From Prauserella salsuginis (GTDB taxonomy: Bacteria; Actinomycetota; Actinomycetes; Mycobacteriales; Pseudonocardiaceae): a stretch of DNA of 64,000 nt. Positions within the stretch are counted from its first letter, which is position 1, and every line of letters starts with the position of its first letter. Made by a program: the position numbers and the translations under genes. The notes below the pieces were generated by a model, which was given only the letters and a program-made list of their open reading frames with translations, ran no database searches and was not told the DNA's origin. Location of the stretch: positions 124,001 to 188,000 of the forward strand of contig NZ_JANBBF010000016.1 of assembly GCF_024648885.1 (NCBI RefSeq), read 5' to 3'. Positions 8,401-18,239 of this stretch are shown piece by piece.

Positions 8401-9948
8401 ATGACCGACAACGCCGGCTCGGGGACGGGAGCGCAGGTCGAGGAGACCCGGCGTGGCGGATTCAGCAGCCGACGCGTGTTCATCCTCGCCGCAGTCGGGT
8501 CCGCGGTCGGGCTCGGCAACATCTGGCGGTTCCCCTACGTCGCCTACGAGAACGGCGGCGGCGCGTTCATCCTGCCGTACCTCGTGGCGCTGCTGACCGC
8601 GGGAATCCCGTTCCTGCTGCTCGACTACGGGCTGGGGCACCGCTTCCGTGGCTCGGCGCCGCTGTCGTTCGCCCGCGCCCGCAAGCGCATCGAGGGACTC
8701 GGCTGGTGGCAGGTTCTGATCTGCTTCTTCATCGCCGTCTACTACGCGGCCGTGCTCGCCTGGGCGCTGCGATACACGTTCTTCTCGGTCAACAAGGCCT
8801 GGGGTGACGATCCGGAGGCGTTCTTCTTCGAAGACTTCCTCCACCTCGGCGATCCTGGCGTGGCCATGGAGTTCACGCCCGGTGTGCTGGTGCCGCTGCT
8901 CGTGGTGTGGGTGGCCCTGATCGTGATCATGGCGCTGGGCGTGCAGCGGGGCATCGGCACCATCGCGATGATCTTCATCCCGATCCTGGTGATCGCGTTC
9001 CTCGCCCTCGTGGTGCAGGCGCTGATGCTGCCGGGTGCCGGCGGCGGGTTGAACGCGTTGTTCACTCCGGACTGGGCAGCGCTGCTCGAACCGGGGGTCT
9101 GGGCGGCCGCCTTCGGGCAGATCTTCTTCTCGCTGTCGATCGGCTTCGGCATCATGATCACCTACGCGTCCTACGTGAAGCGCAAGACCGACATGAGCGG
9201 TTCGGCGATGGTGGTCGGCTTCTCCAACTCCGGCTTCGAGCTGCTCGCCGGTATCGGGGTGTTCGCGGCACTGGGATTCATGGCCCAGGCCTCCGGAGTG
9301 GCCGTGGGCGAGGTCGCCTCGGACGGCATCGGCCTGGCCTTCGTCGCCTTCCCCGCCATCATCAGCGAAGCACCGGCAGGAGCGGTGCTCGGCGTGCTCT
9401 TCTTCGGCTCACTGGTGATCGCCGGGCTGACCTCGCTGATCAGTGTGCTCGAGGTCGTGATCTCCGGTGTGCGGGACAAGTTCGAGATGTCCCGCACGAC
9501 CGCGACGCTGGCCGTGGTGATCCCGACCGCTCTGGTGAGCCTGGTGCTCTTCTCGACGACGAGCGGGCTGTACGTGCTCGACATCGTGGACCACTTCATC
9601 AACCAGTTCGGCATCCTGGCGGTTGCCGTGATCAGCATGCTGGTGCTCGCCTGGGGTGTCCGCCTGCTTCCGGAACTGGCCAGGCATCTGAACCACCGCG
9701 GTTCGATCCCGTTGGGTCGACTGTGGAAGGTGCTGGTCGGTGTGGTGGCACCGGTGGCGTTGCTCTACGTGCTGATCCGGCAGCTCATCACCGACATCAG
9801 CGCGCCGTATGAGGACTATCCGGCGTGGATGCTGGCCACGTTCGGCTGGGGCGTCGTCGTCGGTGTGGTCATACTGGCCGCGCTGGCATCGCTGGCGCCG
9901 TGGAAGTCGCAGACGAGGCTGGACCTGACCGAGGAGGAGGTGCGCTGA
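8401..9948 (+). CDS. Sodium-dependent transporter, NSS/SNF family
   Basis: 515 residues with about 12 membrane segments. TM1 has the diagnostic VGSAVGLGNIWRFPYVAYENGGGAF, whose unwound GxGN region forms the Na+ and substrate sites, followed by the GIPFLLLDYGLGH block. TM6 (FFSLSIGFGIMITYASY) is also typical of this family. Bacterial members import amino acids such as tryptophan, methionine or alanine with sodium. The next gene encodes a MetS-like small protein overlapping the stop codon, which points to the MetPS-type methionine/alanine importer group. ATG start with a strong GGAGG and a good upstream promoter. Confidence 0.93.
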   Translation: MTDNAGSGTGAQVEETRRGGFSSRRVFILAAVGSAVGLGNIWRFPYVAYENGGGAFILPYLVALLTAGIPFLLLDYGLGHRFRGSAPLSFARARKRIEGLGWWQVLICFFIAVYYAAVLAWALRYTFFSVNKAWGDDPEAFFFEDFLHLGDPGVAMEFTPGVLVPLLVVWVALIVIMALGVQRGIGTIAMIFIPILVIAFLALVVQALMLPGAGGGLNALFTPDWAALLEPGVWAAAFGQIFFSLSIGFGIMITYASYVKRKTDMSGSAMVVGFSNSGFELLAGIGVFAALGFMAQASGVAVGEVASDGIGLAFVAFPAIISEAPAGAVLGVLFFGSLVIAGLTSLISVLEVVISGVRDKFEMSRTTATLAVVIPTALVSLVLFSTTSGLYVLDIVDHFINQFGILAVAVISMLVLAWGVRLLPELARHLNHRGSIPLGRLWKVLVGVVAPVALLYVLIRQLITDISAPYEDYPAWMLATFGWGVVVGVVILAALASLAPWKSQTRLDLTEEEVR

Positions 9949-10061
9949 TGGACGTCTCGGCCGTGGTGATGATGCTGGTCGCGATCCTGGTGATCTGGGG
10001 CGGTCTCGCGCTGGCGATCGTCAACCTGGTCCGGCGCAGTCCCGAGAACCGAGGGGAATAG
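9948..10061 (+). CDS. metS: MetS-like small subunit of the NSS transporter
   Basis: 37 residues: a single hydrophobic helix (VVMMLVAILVIWGGLALAIV, 5-24) then a basic tail NLVRRSPENRGE. This matches the small subunit that accompanies the NSS permease in Corynebacterium MetPS, where both are needed for methionine/alanine uptake. The start overlaps the permease stop (TGATG), indicating coupled translation and equimolar production. Easily missed by gene callers because of its size, but position and composition support it. Confidence 0.85.
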   Translation: MDVSAVVMMLVAILVIWGGLALAIVNLVRRSPENRGE

Positions 10062-10089
10062 CGCGCGGCGAGTCGGTGTTCAGTGGTCG

Positions 10090-10797
10090 TCAGCCACCTG
10101 CTGCGATCCTGCCCCCGTGAAGATCGGGGGACCCGGCGAACCAGGAGCGGGCCTGCGCTCGGAAGCGTGCCGGGGCGAGAGCGCCGGCGCCCTCCGGAAG
10201 TGCCGCGACGACCGGTACTCCGGTGACGCGGGGCAGATCGGTGAGGTTGCACTGCTCGGCGAGGCCGGGCCGCTCCGGAACGGCGCCGAGCACGAGTCCT
10301 GCCGGCTCGATGCCGCGGGAGCGGAGCTCGTTGACGGTGAGTTCGGTGTGGTTGAGCGTGCCGAGGCCGACTCGGGTCACGACCAACACCTCGACGTCGT
10401 GATCGCCGGTTAGGTCCGTCGCGAGGTCCGCCAGTGTGCCCCCGTAGGTGTCGAGGCGGACGAGGAGTCCGCCGCTGCCCTCGACGATCACGGAATCGTG
10501 ACGCGCCGCGAGTTCGCGGATGCGGGCGGCGTGCGCGTGGACCGGAGGGATGTCCACGCCACGCAGCCGGGCCGCCGTGTCGGGGGCGAGGGGGTCGTCG
10601 AGCCTGACGAACTCGGCGGTGGGACAGGCCGCCAGACACTGCACCACGGCGCAGTCGGGTTCGTCGGTGCCGGCGCCGGTCTGTGCGGGTTTGACGACGA
10701 TCGTGCCGGGGCCGGCGCGCACCGCGAGCGCCGCGGTGGCGACGGTTTTGCCGACGCCGGTGTCGGTCCCGGTGACGACGGTGATCACGTTCGGCAC
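10090..10797 (-). CDS. bioD: Dethiobiotin synthase
   Basis: 235 residues. It catalyses ATP-dependent carboxylation of 7,8-diaminopelargonate to dethiobiotin. P-loop GTDTGVGKT is at 9-17, the substrate-binding KPAQTG at about 36-41 and the VEGSGGLLVRL segment near 105-115. Last gene of the bioBAFD operon; its start lies inside the end of bioF (13-base overlap). Length is normal for the family. It ends 28 bases from the convergent metS. Confidence 0.96.
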   Translation of the reverse strand: MPNVITVVTGTDTGVGKTVATAALAVRAGPGTIVVKPAQTGAGTDEPDCAVVQCLAACPTAEFVRLDDPLAPDTAARLRGVDIPPVHAHAARIRELAARHDSVIVEGSGGLLVRLDTYGGTLADLATDLTGDHDVEVLVVTRVGLGTLNHTELTVNELRSRGIEPAGLVLGAVPERPGLAEQCNLTDLPRVTGVPVVAALPEGAGALAPARFRAQARSWFAGSPDLHGGRIAAGG

Positions 10798-11918
10798 CGG
10801 CGCACGGCGGCCGTCAGGACATCGAGGGCGTGAGCCCAGCTCTCGTCGTCGAGTCCGGTGTGGGTGGTGATCCGCAGCCGCGAGACGCCGTCCGGCACCG
10901 ACGGAGGGCGGAAGCAGCCGACGCGGACTCCGGCGGCGAGTGCGTCGGCCTGCGCGGCCAGGGCGGCCCCCGGCGACGGCATCGGGACCGACAGCACGGC
11001 ACCCGCCGACCGTGGCACGCCGAGCCGTTCGGCCAGTTCGCCGCCGCGCCGGTGGATCCCCGCCGGGCTGAGCCGCCGGTCCCGCAGTAACCGCAGGGCG
11101 GCCAGCGCCGCTGCCGTCGGCGCGGGGGCGAGGCCGGTGTCGAAGATGAACGGGCGGGCGCGGTTGACGAGGTGGTCGACCAGTTCCGCGGAGCCGAGCA
11201 CGGCACCGCCCATGGCGCCGAGGGATTTCGACAGCGTCGCGGTCATGATCACGTTCGGATGGCCGGCCAGGCCTGCGGTGCGGACGGCGCCACCTCCGTC
11301 CTCACCGATCACACCGAGTCCGTGCGCTTCGTCGACGAGAAGCAGCGCGCCGGCCGCCGCGCACACGTCGGCCAGATCCGCCAGCGGCGAGGCGTCGCCG
11401 AGGACCGAGAAGACCGATTCGGTCAACACCACGGTCCGCCGCCCACCGGCTTCCGCGAGCGCGTCGCGGACCGCGGTGACGTCGTTGTGCGGGACGACCG
11501 TGACCGCCGCTTTCGAGAGCCGCGCCGCGTCGATCAGTGACGCGTGGACGTGCTCGTCCGAGACGATCAGGGAATGCCGGTCCACCAGTGCCGTCACCGC
11601 GGCCAGGTTCGCGTGGTATCCGGTCGAGCAGACCAGCGCCGCTTCGTGGCCGGTGAACTCGCTCAGCGCCCGTTCCAGGTCGGCGTGCAGGGTGGTCGTG
11701 CCGGTGACGAGGCGCGAGGCACCCGCACCGGTACCCCATGTGAGGACGGCGTCGGAGGCGGCGCGGCACACGTCGGGGTGCTTGCTCAGTCCCAGATAGT
11801 CGTTGCTGGCGAGATCGATGGTGTCCTCGGCGGCCTGCCGTGGCCGCAGGGTGCGCTGCAACCCCGCCGTCTCACGCGTCGTCCGCTGCTCGGCCAGCCA
11901 CCCCGTCCACGCGGTCAT
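10785..11918 (-). CDS. bioF: 8-amino-7-oxononanoate synthase
   Basis: 377 residues from the ATG at 11918, which overlaps the bioA stop as ATGA. PLP-dependent condensation of pimeloyl-ACP (or -CoA) with alanine. The PLP lysine is K231 in [24 protein letters not shown] (about 193-205) holds the aspartate that contacts the pyridine nitrogen, and [12 protein letters not shown] is the N-terminal signature. Third gene in the biotin operon, overlapping bioD. No bioC/bioH pimeloyl-synthesis gene is in the window. Confidence 0.96.
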   Translation of the reverse strand: MTAWTGWLAEQRTTRETAGLQRTLRPRQAAEDTIDLASNDYLGLSKHPDVCRAASDAVLTWGTGAGASRLVTGTTTLHADLERALSEFTGHEAALVCSTGYHANLAAVTALVDRHSLIVSDEHVHASLIDAARLSKAAVTVVPHNDVTAVRDALAEAGGRRTVVLTESVFSVLGDASPLADLADVCAAAGALLLVDEAHGLGVIGEDGGGAVRTAGLAGHPNVIMTATLSKSLGAMGGAVLGSAELVDHLVNRARPFIFDTGLAPAPTAAALAALRLLRDRRLSPAGIHRRGGELAERLGVPRSAGAVLSVPMPSPGAALAAQADALAAGVRVGCFRPPSVPDGVSRLRITTHTGLDDESWAHALDVLTAAVRRCRT

Positions 11919-13180
11919 GCCGCCTCCGCCGCGGCGGCGATCCCGGCGCAGATGGTGGCGATGTCCTCGTCGGTGCACACGTAGGGCGGCATGGTGTAGA
12001 TCAGGTCGCGGAACGGACGCAGCCACACTCCCCGGGCGAGTGCCGCTTCGGCGGCTGCGGGCACGTCGACGTCGTGGTCGAGTTGGACCACCCCGACCGC
12101 GCCGAGGACCCGCACGTCGGCGCAGTCGATCCCGTGCAGGGCCTGCAACCCGGCGTTGATCCGCCGCACGTCGGCTGTCCAGTCGCGTTCGGTCAGCAGG
12201 TCCAGACTCGCGGTGGCGATCGCGCAGGCCAACGGATTGCCCATGAACGTCGGGCCGTGCATGAGCACCCCGGAATCGCTGGCGGAGACGCCGCGGGCGA
12301 CGTCCGCCGTGCACAACGTGGCGGCGAGGGACAGGTAGCCGCCGGTGAGGGCCTTCCCGACGCACATGACGTCCGGGGCCACACCGGCCGCGTCGGCGGC
12401 GAAGAAGGTGCCGGTACGGCCGAACCCGGTGGCGATCTCGTCGAAGATCAGCACCAGGCCGTGTTCGTCGGCCACCTCACGAAAGATCGACAGGCACTCG
12501 GCAGGGTAGGGGTGCATGCCTCCGGCGCCCTGCAGGAGCGGCTCCACGATCAGGCCTGCCAGCTCGTCCCGGTGCCGCGCCGCGAGCGCACGAAACCCCT
12601 CGGCCCACGCATCGACATCGCCGCCGAGCGGGGGAGGCCGCTCGCCGAACACCTGCTGCGGCAGAAGGCCCGACCACATCGAATGCATGCCGCCGGTCGG
12701 GTCACACACGCTCATGCAGTCGAACGTGTCGCCGTGGTATCCGCCGCGGACGGTCAGGAACCGGGAACGCTGCGGCCTGCCGCTGCCACGCTGGTACTGC
12801 AGCGCCATCTTCATCGCCACCTCGATGCTTACCGACCCGGAGTCGGCGAGGAACACCCGGTCGAGCTCGCCGGGCGCGAGGTCCACGAGGCGACGGGCGA
12901 GTGCGATCGCGGGGTCGTGGGTGAGTCCCCCGAACATCACGTGCGACATCCGGTCGAGCTGGCGGTGCGCGGCCTCGTCGAGCACGGGGTGCCGGTACCC
13001 GTGGATGGCCGACCACCAGGACGCCATCCCGTCGACCACGTCGCCGACGCCGTCGAGGGTGATGCGGCTGCCGGCCGCGCCCGTCACGAGCCGCACCGGA
13101 GCCGGACCGGTCATCGACGTGTACGGGTGCCACAGGTGCTCGCGATCGAACGCGAGCAGTTGTTCGGCCGGTGCCGTCAT
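11915..13180 (-). CDS. bioA: Adenosylmethionine-8-amino-7-oxononanoate aminotransferase
   Basis: 421 residues. A class III aminotransferase that makes 7,8-diaminopelargonate using S-adenosylmethionine as amino donor. N-terminal HLWHPYTSM (15-23) is the BioA-specific motif that separates it from other class III enzymes. [12 protein letters not shown] (246-257) is the cofactor-binding motif and K276 in [10 protein letters not shown] is the PLP lysine. The start overlaps the bioB stop by four bases (ATGA). Confidence 0.96.
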   Translation of the reverse strand: MTAPAEQLLAFDREHLWHPYTSMTGPAPVRLVTGAAGSRITLDGVGDVVDGMASWWSAIHGYRHPVLDEAAHRQLDRMSHVMFGGLTHDPAIALARRLVDLAPGELDRVFLADSGSVSIEVAMKMALQYQRGSGRPQRSRFLTVRGGYHGDTFDCMSVCDPTGGMHSMWSGLLPQQVFGERPPPLGGDVDAWAEGFRALAARHRDELAGLIVEPLLQGAGGMHPYPAECLSIFREVADEHGLVLIFDEIATGFGRTGTFFAADAAGVAPDVMCVGKALTGGYLSLAATLCTADVARGVSASDSGVLMHGPTFMGNPLACAIATASLDLLTERDWTADVRRINAGLQALHGIDCADVRVLGAVGVVQLDHDVDVPAAAEAALARGVWLRPFRDLIYTMPPYVCTDEDIATICAGIAAAAEAA

Positions 13181-14250
13181 GCGTTGGGAAGGACGTCGGT
13201 GCCCGCACCACGGCGCCGGATCGCGGGGTCGGCCGGTTCGGGCTGGGCGGCCCGCTCGGCCAGGTCCTGTTCGGAGCCCAGTACGACGAAACCGTTGTCG
13301 CGGATCATGTCCAGGTCCGCACGGGCGTCCTGGCCCTCGGAGGTCAGGTAGTCGCCCAGGAACAGGGAGTTGGCGACGTGCAGCGCTATCGGCTGCAGCG
13401 ACCGCAGATGCATCTCGCGTCCGCCCGCGATGCGGACCTCCTTGTCCGGGCAGACGAATCGCGCGGCCGCGAGGATCTTCACGCAGCGGGCGGGGGACAG
13501 TTCCCAGGTGTTCTCGTGGGGCGTGCCCTCGAAGGGCATCAGGAAGTTCACCGGGATCGAGTCGGAGTCCAGCTCACGGAGGGCGACGAGTGCCTCGACG
13601 AGCTGCTCGTCGGACTCGCCGAGCCCCGCGATGAGCCCGGAGCACGGGGAGATCCCCGCGCTTTTCGCCTTCTGCACGGTGTCGACCCGGTCGTCGTAGG
13701 TGTGGGTCTGCACGATGTTGGCGTGGTTGCTCTTCGCGGTGTTGATGTTGTGGTTGTAGGCGTCGACCCCGGCCGCCTTGAGCTGCTCGGCCTGACCGTC
13801 CGCGAGTAGCCCGAGGCAGGCGCACACCTCGACGTCCGGATACTCCGATTTCAGCGACTCGACCATGTCGGTGACCTTGTCCACGTCCCGCGTGGACGGT
13901 CCGCGTCCCGAAGCGACCAGGCAGACCCGGCTCGCCCCACCGCGCAGTCCCGCACTCGCCTGCGCCAAGGTGTCCTCCTTGGACAGCCACGAGTACTTGA
14001 GGATCGGAGCGTCGGAACCCAGCGCCTGCGAGCAGTAGTTGCAGTTCTCGGGGCACAACCCGGACTTCAGGTTCACGAGGTAGTTCACCTTCACCGTGTT
14101 GCCGAAGTGGGCGCGGCGCAGCCGGCCGGCGGCGGCGACGACGTGCATCAGCTCGGCGTCGTCGGCGCGCAACACCGCGAGTGCGTCCTCCGGTGTGGCC
14201 GGCGTGCCGGCCAGGATCGCGTCGGCAAGCTGCTGGAACGTGTCGCTCAT
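13177..14250 (-). CDS. bioB: Biotin synthase
   Basis: 357 residues. Radical SAM enzyme inserting sulfur into dethiobiotin. The [4Fe-4S] motif is C66-PEN-C70-NY-C73 ([14 protein letters not shown]). Downstream, [15 protein letters not shown] and the GLGESDEQ segment are typical BioB sequence. First gene of bioBAFD, directly downstream of a double palindrome (14284-14313) that probably controls the whole operon. Confidence 0.97.
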   Translation of the reverse strand: MSDTFQQLADAILAGTPATPEDALAVLRADDAELMHVVAAAGRLRRAHFGNTVKVNYLVNLKSGLCPENCNYCSQALGSDAPILKYSWLSKEDTLAQASAGLRGGASRVCLVASGRGPSTRDVDKVTDMVESLKSEYPDVEVCACLGLLADGQAEQLKAAGVDAYNHNINTAKSNHANIVQTHTYDDRVDTVQKAKSAGISPCSGLIAGLGESDEQLVEALVALRELDSDSIPVNFLMPFEGTPHENTWELSPARCVKILAAARFVCPDKEVRIAGGREMHLRSLQPIALHVANSLFLGDYLTSEGQDARADLDMIRDNGFVVLGSEQDLAERAAQPEPADPAIRRRGAGTDVLPNA

Positions 14251-14280
14251 CGCGTCTCCGGTATCGACCGTGGGGTACTG

Positions 14281-14316
14281 AACCTGAACAGTGTTCAGCT
14301 GAACGGTGTTCAGGTT
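14281..14316. promoter_or_regulatory. BioQ-like double operator of the biotin operon
   Basis: Two abutting perfect palindromes: CTGAAC-AGT-GTTCAG (14284-14298) and CTGAAC-GGT-GTTCAG (14299-14313). The flanks AACC/GGTT extend the symmetry so the whole 36 bases form one near-perfect palindrome. TGAAC-N3-GTTCA resembles the site described for the actinobacterial TetR regulator BioQ. It lies 31 bases upstream of the bioB ATG, where a repressor would block transcription. Confidence 0.8.
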
Positions 14317-14378
14317 AAACCGGTCGGCGCCGCGCGGTCAACGGAACGGGTCGTGCCGGCGGGGCGTGAACCGAAAGC

Positions 14379-14424
14379 GGCGGCCGGCGGCGAGGACGTG
14401 GATCACGCCTCGCCGCCGGCCGCC
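14379..14424 (-). terminator. Hairpin downstream of eutH
   Basis: Perfect 17-bp inverted repeat, arms 14379-14395 and 14408-14424, 12-base loop, 26 bases after the eutH stop codon on the reverse strand. There is no T-tract, so it is an I-shaped terminator of the kind common in GC-rich actinobacteria. It separates eutH from the biotin operator. Confidence 0.7.
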
Positions 14425-14449
14425 TCGAATCCCTCGGCCCGCCCGCGGG

Positions 14450-15676
14450 TTACGCGGCCGGGGTGGTGTCGGCCTCCTGCTGTTCCTCGGCGGCCAGGGC
14501 CTGCACGGCCGGCCTCGTGATGACGACCGCCAGTCCGATGGCCAGCAGCCCGCCCACCAGCTTGCCGATGAGCAGCGGTCCGATGAGGTTCGGCTGGAAG
14601 TTCGCCGTGAACGCCAGGTGGTCGCCCACGAGGAACGCGGCGCAGACGGCGAACGCGATGCACAGCACCTTGTCCTTCGGCGGCATGTCCCGGATCAGGC
14701 GGAACAGCGCCAGCACGTTGGCCACGGCGGCGAGGAGCCCGGCGGTGCCCTCGGTACTCATCCCGACGCGGCGGCCGAGTGCTCCCAGCGGCCGGGCGAG
14801 CCCCTTGCGCAGCACGTAGACCATCGGGAACGCGCCGGCCAGCATGATGCCGATGTTGCCGGCGACCTCGAGGGCCCGGTACTGGTCCTCGGAGTCGGCG
14901 ATGATCGGGTCGAAACCCCAGCTGCCCAACACGGCGGAGAACACGCCCGTGAAGTGCTCGATGATGCTCACCGCCAACACGAGTTTCAGCGCGGCGTCGA
15001 GGATCCGTCCGAACCAGATGAACAGGCGGATCATGAACTTCGGTGCGAACCACAACGCCGCCGCCAGCGCCGCGACGAACACCGCGAGCGGCAGCAGGTT
15101 GAGCAGCATCGAACCGGCGTCCAGCCCGGACAGCGCGGCGTCGGAGGCGCTGTCGGCGGAGACCTCACCGCGCACCGTCGTGGAGCTCGCGACCAGGATG
15201 GTCGTGGTGACCAGCACGCCGATGGGGATGGCGAGCACGCCCGACATCACGCCGAGTGCCATGTACCGGTGGTCCCGTTTGTCCAACATGGCCAGACCGA
15301 CGGGGATGGTGAAGATGATGGTGGCGCCTGCCATGTAGCCGACCACGGTCGCCATGATCCAGCCGCCGGTGCTGGCCGCGGTTTCCTGCGCCAGTTGGTA
15401 ACCGCCCATGTCCACGGCGATCAGGCTCGTCGCGGCGATCGCCGGATCGGCGCCGATGGCGTCGAACAACGGCCCGGCGACGGACTCGACGAGGGCGGAC
15501 AGGTACGGGATGGCGGCCATGATCCCGGCGACCGGGATGAAGATGGCGCCGATGGAGTGCAGGCCTTCCTTGAACTCCTTGCCGAGGCCGTGCTCGTCGT
15601 CCCGGATCGATGCCACGGCACCGATCACGACGAACCCCATCATGATGTAGATGATCAGGTTCCCGAAGGACTCCAC
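14450..15676 (-). CDS. eutH: Ethanolamine permease EutH
   Basis: 408 residues, polytopic (about 10-11 helices). Sequence blocks match EutH: SLIAVDMGGYQLAQE, the GATIIFTIPVGLAMLDKRD stretch, RALEVAGNIGIMLAGAFPM and the C-terminal IAFAVCAAFLVGDHLAF followed by IGKLVGG. EutH facilitates ethanolamine entry in enterobacteria. No EutBC ammonia-lyase or microcompartment genes are in the window, so ethanolamine may be handled by genes elsewhere, or the substrate may differ. Followed downstream by a hairpin terminator; the sugar-lactone oxidase gene is 29 bases upstream on the same strand, so the two are likely co-transcribed. Confidence 0.88.
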   Translation of the reverse strand: MESFGNLIIYIMMGFVVIGAVASIRDDEHGLGKEFKEGLHSIGAIFIPVAGIMAAIPYLSALVESVAGPLFDAIGADPAIAATSLIAVDMGGYQLAQETAASTGGWIMATVVGYMAGATIIFTIPVGLAMLDKRDHRYMALGVMSGVLAIPIGVLVTTTILVASSTTVRGEVSADSASDAALSGLDAGSMLLNLLPLAVFVAALAAALWFAPKFMIRLFIWFGRILDAALKLVLAVSIIEHFTGVFSAVLGSWGFDPIIADSEDQYRALEVAGNIGIMLAGAFPMVYVLRKGLARPLGALGRRVGMSTEGTAGLLAAVANVLALFRLIRDMPPKDKVLCIAFAVCAAFLVGDHLAFTANFQPNLIGPLLIGKLVGGLLAIGLAVVITRPAVQALAAEEQQEADTTPAA

Positions 15677-15705
15677 GTGTCCTCCTCCTTCCGGTGGGGG
15701 ACGGG

Positions 15706-16974
15706 TCAGCGCAGGAGCGGACGCAGGTGGTCGTTCAGGAACACACCGTCAGGATCGAACTCGCGACGCACGGCGAGGAACGTGTCGAACTCGGGGAACA
15801 GCTCCTCGAGCCGATCGCGGGTCATGAAGTGGATCTTGCCCCAGTGCGGGCGTGCCTGGTACTGCTGCAGCCGCTGGTCGACGGCGCGCAGGAACGGCCA
15901 GTAGTCCGTGCCGGGAGCGCCGGACACGGAGATCACCATGGTGTCGCGCCGGTAGTTCGGTGACAGGTACGCGTCGTCGGCCGCGGTCCAGCGCACCTCG
16001 ATGGGGTAGAGCTGGTCGGGGAACTCGTCGAGCATGAGCCGGCGGATCTTGTTGAGCGCCTCCAGGCCGTACTCGGCGGGCACCATGTACTCCATCTCGT
16101 GGAACGGCTCGTCGTATCCGCCCGGGTAGACCCGGTAGGCGCGGTCGGTGCGGTTGCCCACGTCGTCGGAGACGAGCCCGTCCGGCTCGGTGACCTCGAC
16201 CTCGTCGTAGATCTTGACGTAGCAGTGGTTGTGCATCGGCTGGTCGGGAGGTGCCGGCAGCTGGTAAAGGTCCACCGAGTGGTCCGCGGGGCACCAGAAG
16301 AACGAGAAGTGCCGGTGATTGGCGATCAGCTCGTCCCAGGATTCCTCGATCTCCTGCCACGGCCGGTAGCTGATCTCCTCGGCGATGTAGTACTTGGGGG
16401 AGACCTCGAGTTCCACCTCGAGCATCACGCCGAGCGTGCCGAGCGCGACCTGTGCGGCGCGCAGCTCGCGCATCCGGTCCTCGCCGATCTCGACGACCTC
16501 GCCGCGGCCGTCGACCAGGCGCACCCGGCGCATCGCGGCCGACATGTTCGGCAGTTCGATGCCGGAGCCGTGGGTGGCCGTCGCGAGCGCCCCGGCGATG
16601 ACCTGCTTGTCGATGTCTCCCTGGTTGGACAGCGAGAGCCCGGCGTTCCACAGCGGCTCACCGAGCTTGCCGACCGTGGTGCCCGCCAGCGCCGAGGCCC
16701 GCAACCGCTGCGGATCGGTCGCCGTCACGCCGCTGAGCTGCGTGAGGTCGAGCATGAGCCCACCGGTCGGCACGATCGGCGTGAACGAATGGCCCGTTCC
16801 GGCGACGCGCACGTTCATGCCCTGTCGGATCGCGTACCGGACGGCCTCGACGACCTCGGCTTCGTCCCGGGGTTGGGCGTACATGGACGCGGTGACGGTG
16901 TGGTTGCCCGCCCAGTTGGTCCAGACCCGGTCGTAGCTGGTGGGTGCGGACAGCGATGGCTCGGTCACGTGCAT
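15706..16974 (-). CDS. FAD-linked oxidase, D-arabinono-1,4-lactone oxidase family
   Basis: 422 residues. The N-terminal FAD-binding (VAO/PCMH) domain contains VAGTGHSFTP (57-66), where family members contact or covalently attach FAD, and GALATATHGSG. The C-terminal ALO domain ends with the conserved HWGK motif (377-380) and the FDPDGVFLND tail. Relatives oxidise L-gulono- or D-arabinono-1,4-lactone, or polyols (alditol oxidase). It probably shares a transcript with eutH and is divergent from a GntR regulator. A role on an amino-alcohol or polyol rather than a sugar lactone is possible but unproven. Confidence 0.9.
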   Translation of the reverse strand: MHVTEPSLSAPTSYDRVWTNWAGNHTVTASMYAQPRDEAEVVEAVRYAIRQGMNVRVAGTGHSFTPIVPTGGLMLDLTQLSGVTATDPQRLRASALAGTTVGKLGEPLWNAGLSLSNQGDIDKQVIAGALATATHGSGIELPNMSAAMRRVRLVDGRGEVVEIGEDRMRELRAAQVALGTLGVMLEVELEVSPKYYIAEEISYRPWQEIEESWDELIANHRHFSFFWCPADHSVDLYQLPAPPDQPMHNHCYVKIYDEVEVTEPDGLVSDDVGNRTDRAYRVYPGGYDEPFHEMEYMVPAEYGLEALNKIRRLMLDEFPDQLYPIEVRWTAADDAYLSPNYRRDTMVISVSGAPGTDYWPFLRAVDQRLQQYQARPHWGKIHFMTRDRLEELFPEFDTFLAVRREFDPDGVFLNDHLRPLLR

Positions 16975-17461
16975 GCTCCGATCTTGTGCAGCGGATCTCG
17001 GTCAGCGTCTCGGCCGCGTTTCCACGCAGCAGGGCGGCGTGACAGTGCGGCCGGCAGCGGCCCCGCAGGTTCGGGACCGCTCAGGACGCGTCGATCACGA
17101 CGTGCCGCGTCCGGGGAGCGGATGTCGGGCGGTCCTCGTGGAGCCCTGGGGCGGCTCCGGGGACGGACGCGGCCATCGGCCCGGTTCCGGTGGCCCGACT
17201 GTGTCGTCGTCATGGGACCTGCTCCCGAAGGCTCGTCGACGGAGTCGGCGGATCGGATTCTGCGGTGAACCCTGCCGGCGGCACCCCGAGTGGACGGCGG
17301 CGCAGGAAACATAAAACACTTAAATTTAAATGACAAGTCTGTGTGAAGCCGGGTGACACGGGGTCGCCGAATCGGTGCCGTACCGTGACAGTCGAGCGAT
17401 TCGTTCCCGTCCGCACGTCGAACCCGCCTGGACTAGCTTGGTGAGCAGAGGAAACACAACG
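16975..17461. other. Divergent intergenic region with an AT-rich island
   Basis: About 490 bases between the oxidase and the GntR gene. Most is GC-rich without features. At 17308-17338 there is a run of about 30 AT-rich bases including the perfect palindrome TTAAATTTAA (17320-17329) flanked by ACTT...AAGT arms. In this GC background it is the natural candidate for the gntR promoter/operator, about 125 bases before the GTG start. Confidence 0.5.
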
Positions 17462-18208
17462 GTGTCGAGCTTCGCCGCGTACCTGCGGTTGGACGCCACC
17501 GAAGGTCCCGGCCTTCCGCAGAACGTGGCCCGGCAACTGGAGACGGCGGTCGCCGTCGGGCTGCTCAGCCACGGAGACCGGCTGCCACCGGAGTCGGAAC
17601 TCGCGGCCGAACTGGGGATCTCCACCGGGACGCTCCGCCAGGCACTCGAGACCCTGCGGCAGCGCGGGGTCATCGAGACTCGCCGTGGCCGCGGCGGTGG
17701 CAGCTTCGTACGGACCGCCTCGCAGCCGCCGCCCGAAGCCGTGAAGAAGCGGCTGCGCGAACGCAGTGCCGACTCGCTACGTGATCTCGGTGACGCGTGC
17801 GCGGCCGTCGTCGGCGGTGCCGCGCATCTCGCCGCCCAGCGCGCCGTCGGTGAGGACGTGGAGCACCTGCGGTCGCTGGCCGAACAGTTCCGTCTCGCCG
17901 AGACCGCCGACGAACGACGTCGGGCCGACAGCCGTTTCCACATCGAGATCGGCGTGATCGCCCATTCGGCGCGGCTCACGCAGGCCATCGTCCATCTGCA
18001 CGACGAGTTGGCATCGCTGTTCTGGATGGTCGGCGGGGAGGCCGGTCATCACCCGGTGACGGAGAGTGCGCACGCCGCACTCATCACGGCCGTTGACGGT
18101 GCCGACGCCGACGCGGCGCGTGACGTGGTGATGCGCAACGTCGAAGGCCGGGTCCAGCACCTGCTCGACCTGCACCTGGACCTGGCGGTGCGGGGTGAAC
18201 CAGGATGA
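17462..18208 (+). CDS. GntR/FadR-type transcriptional regulator
   Basis: 248 residues from the GTG at 17462, chosen because AGAGGA lies about nine bases upstream. The winged helix spans about 18-85, with GDRLPPESELAAELGISTGTL and the wing RRGRGGGSFV. A helical FCD effector domain follows (about 100-240), with D-x3-H (DSRFH) and ESAHAAL supplying the usual metal/ligand residues. FadR-group regulators respond to carboxylates and related metabolites. It is divergent from the oxidase-eutH unit and 31 bases upstream of the Cache protein, so it likely controls one or both. Confidence 0.9.
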   Translation: MSSFAAYLRLDATEGPGLPQNVARQLETAVAVGLLSHGDRLPPESELAAELGISTGTLRQALETLRQRGVIETRRGRGGGSFVRTASQPPPEAVKKRLRERSADSLRDLGDACAAVVGGAAHLAAQRAVGEDVEHLRSLAEQFRLAETADERRRADSRFHIEIGVIAHSARLTQAIVHLHDELASLFWMVGGEAGHHPVTESAHAALITAVDGADADAARDVVMRNVEGRVQHLLDLHLDLAVRGEPG

Positions 18209-18239
18209 CGGCTACGCGCGGGCGAGAAGGTGAAGGATC

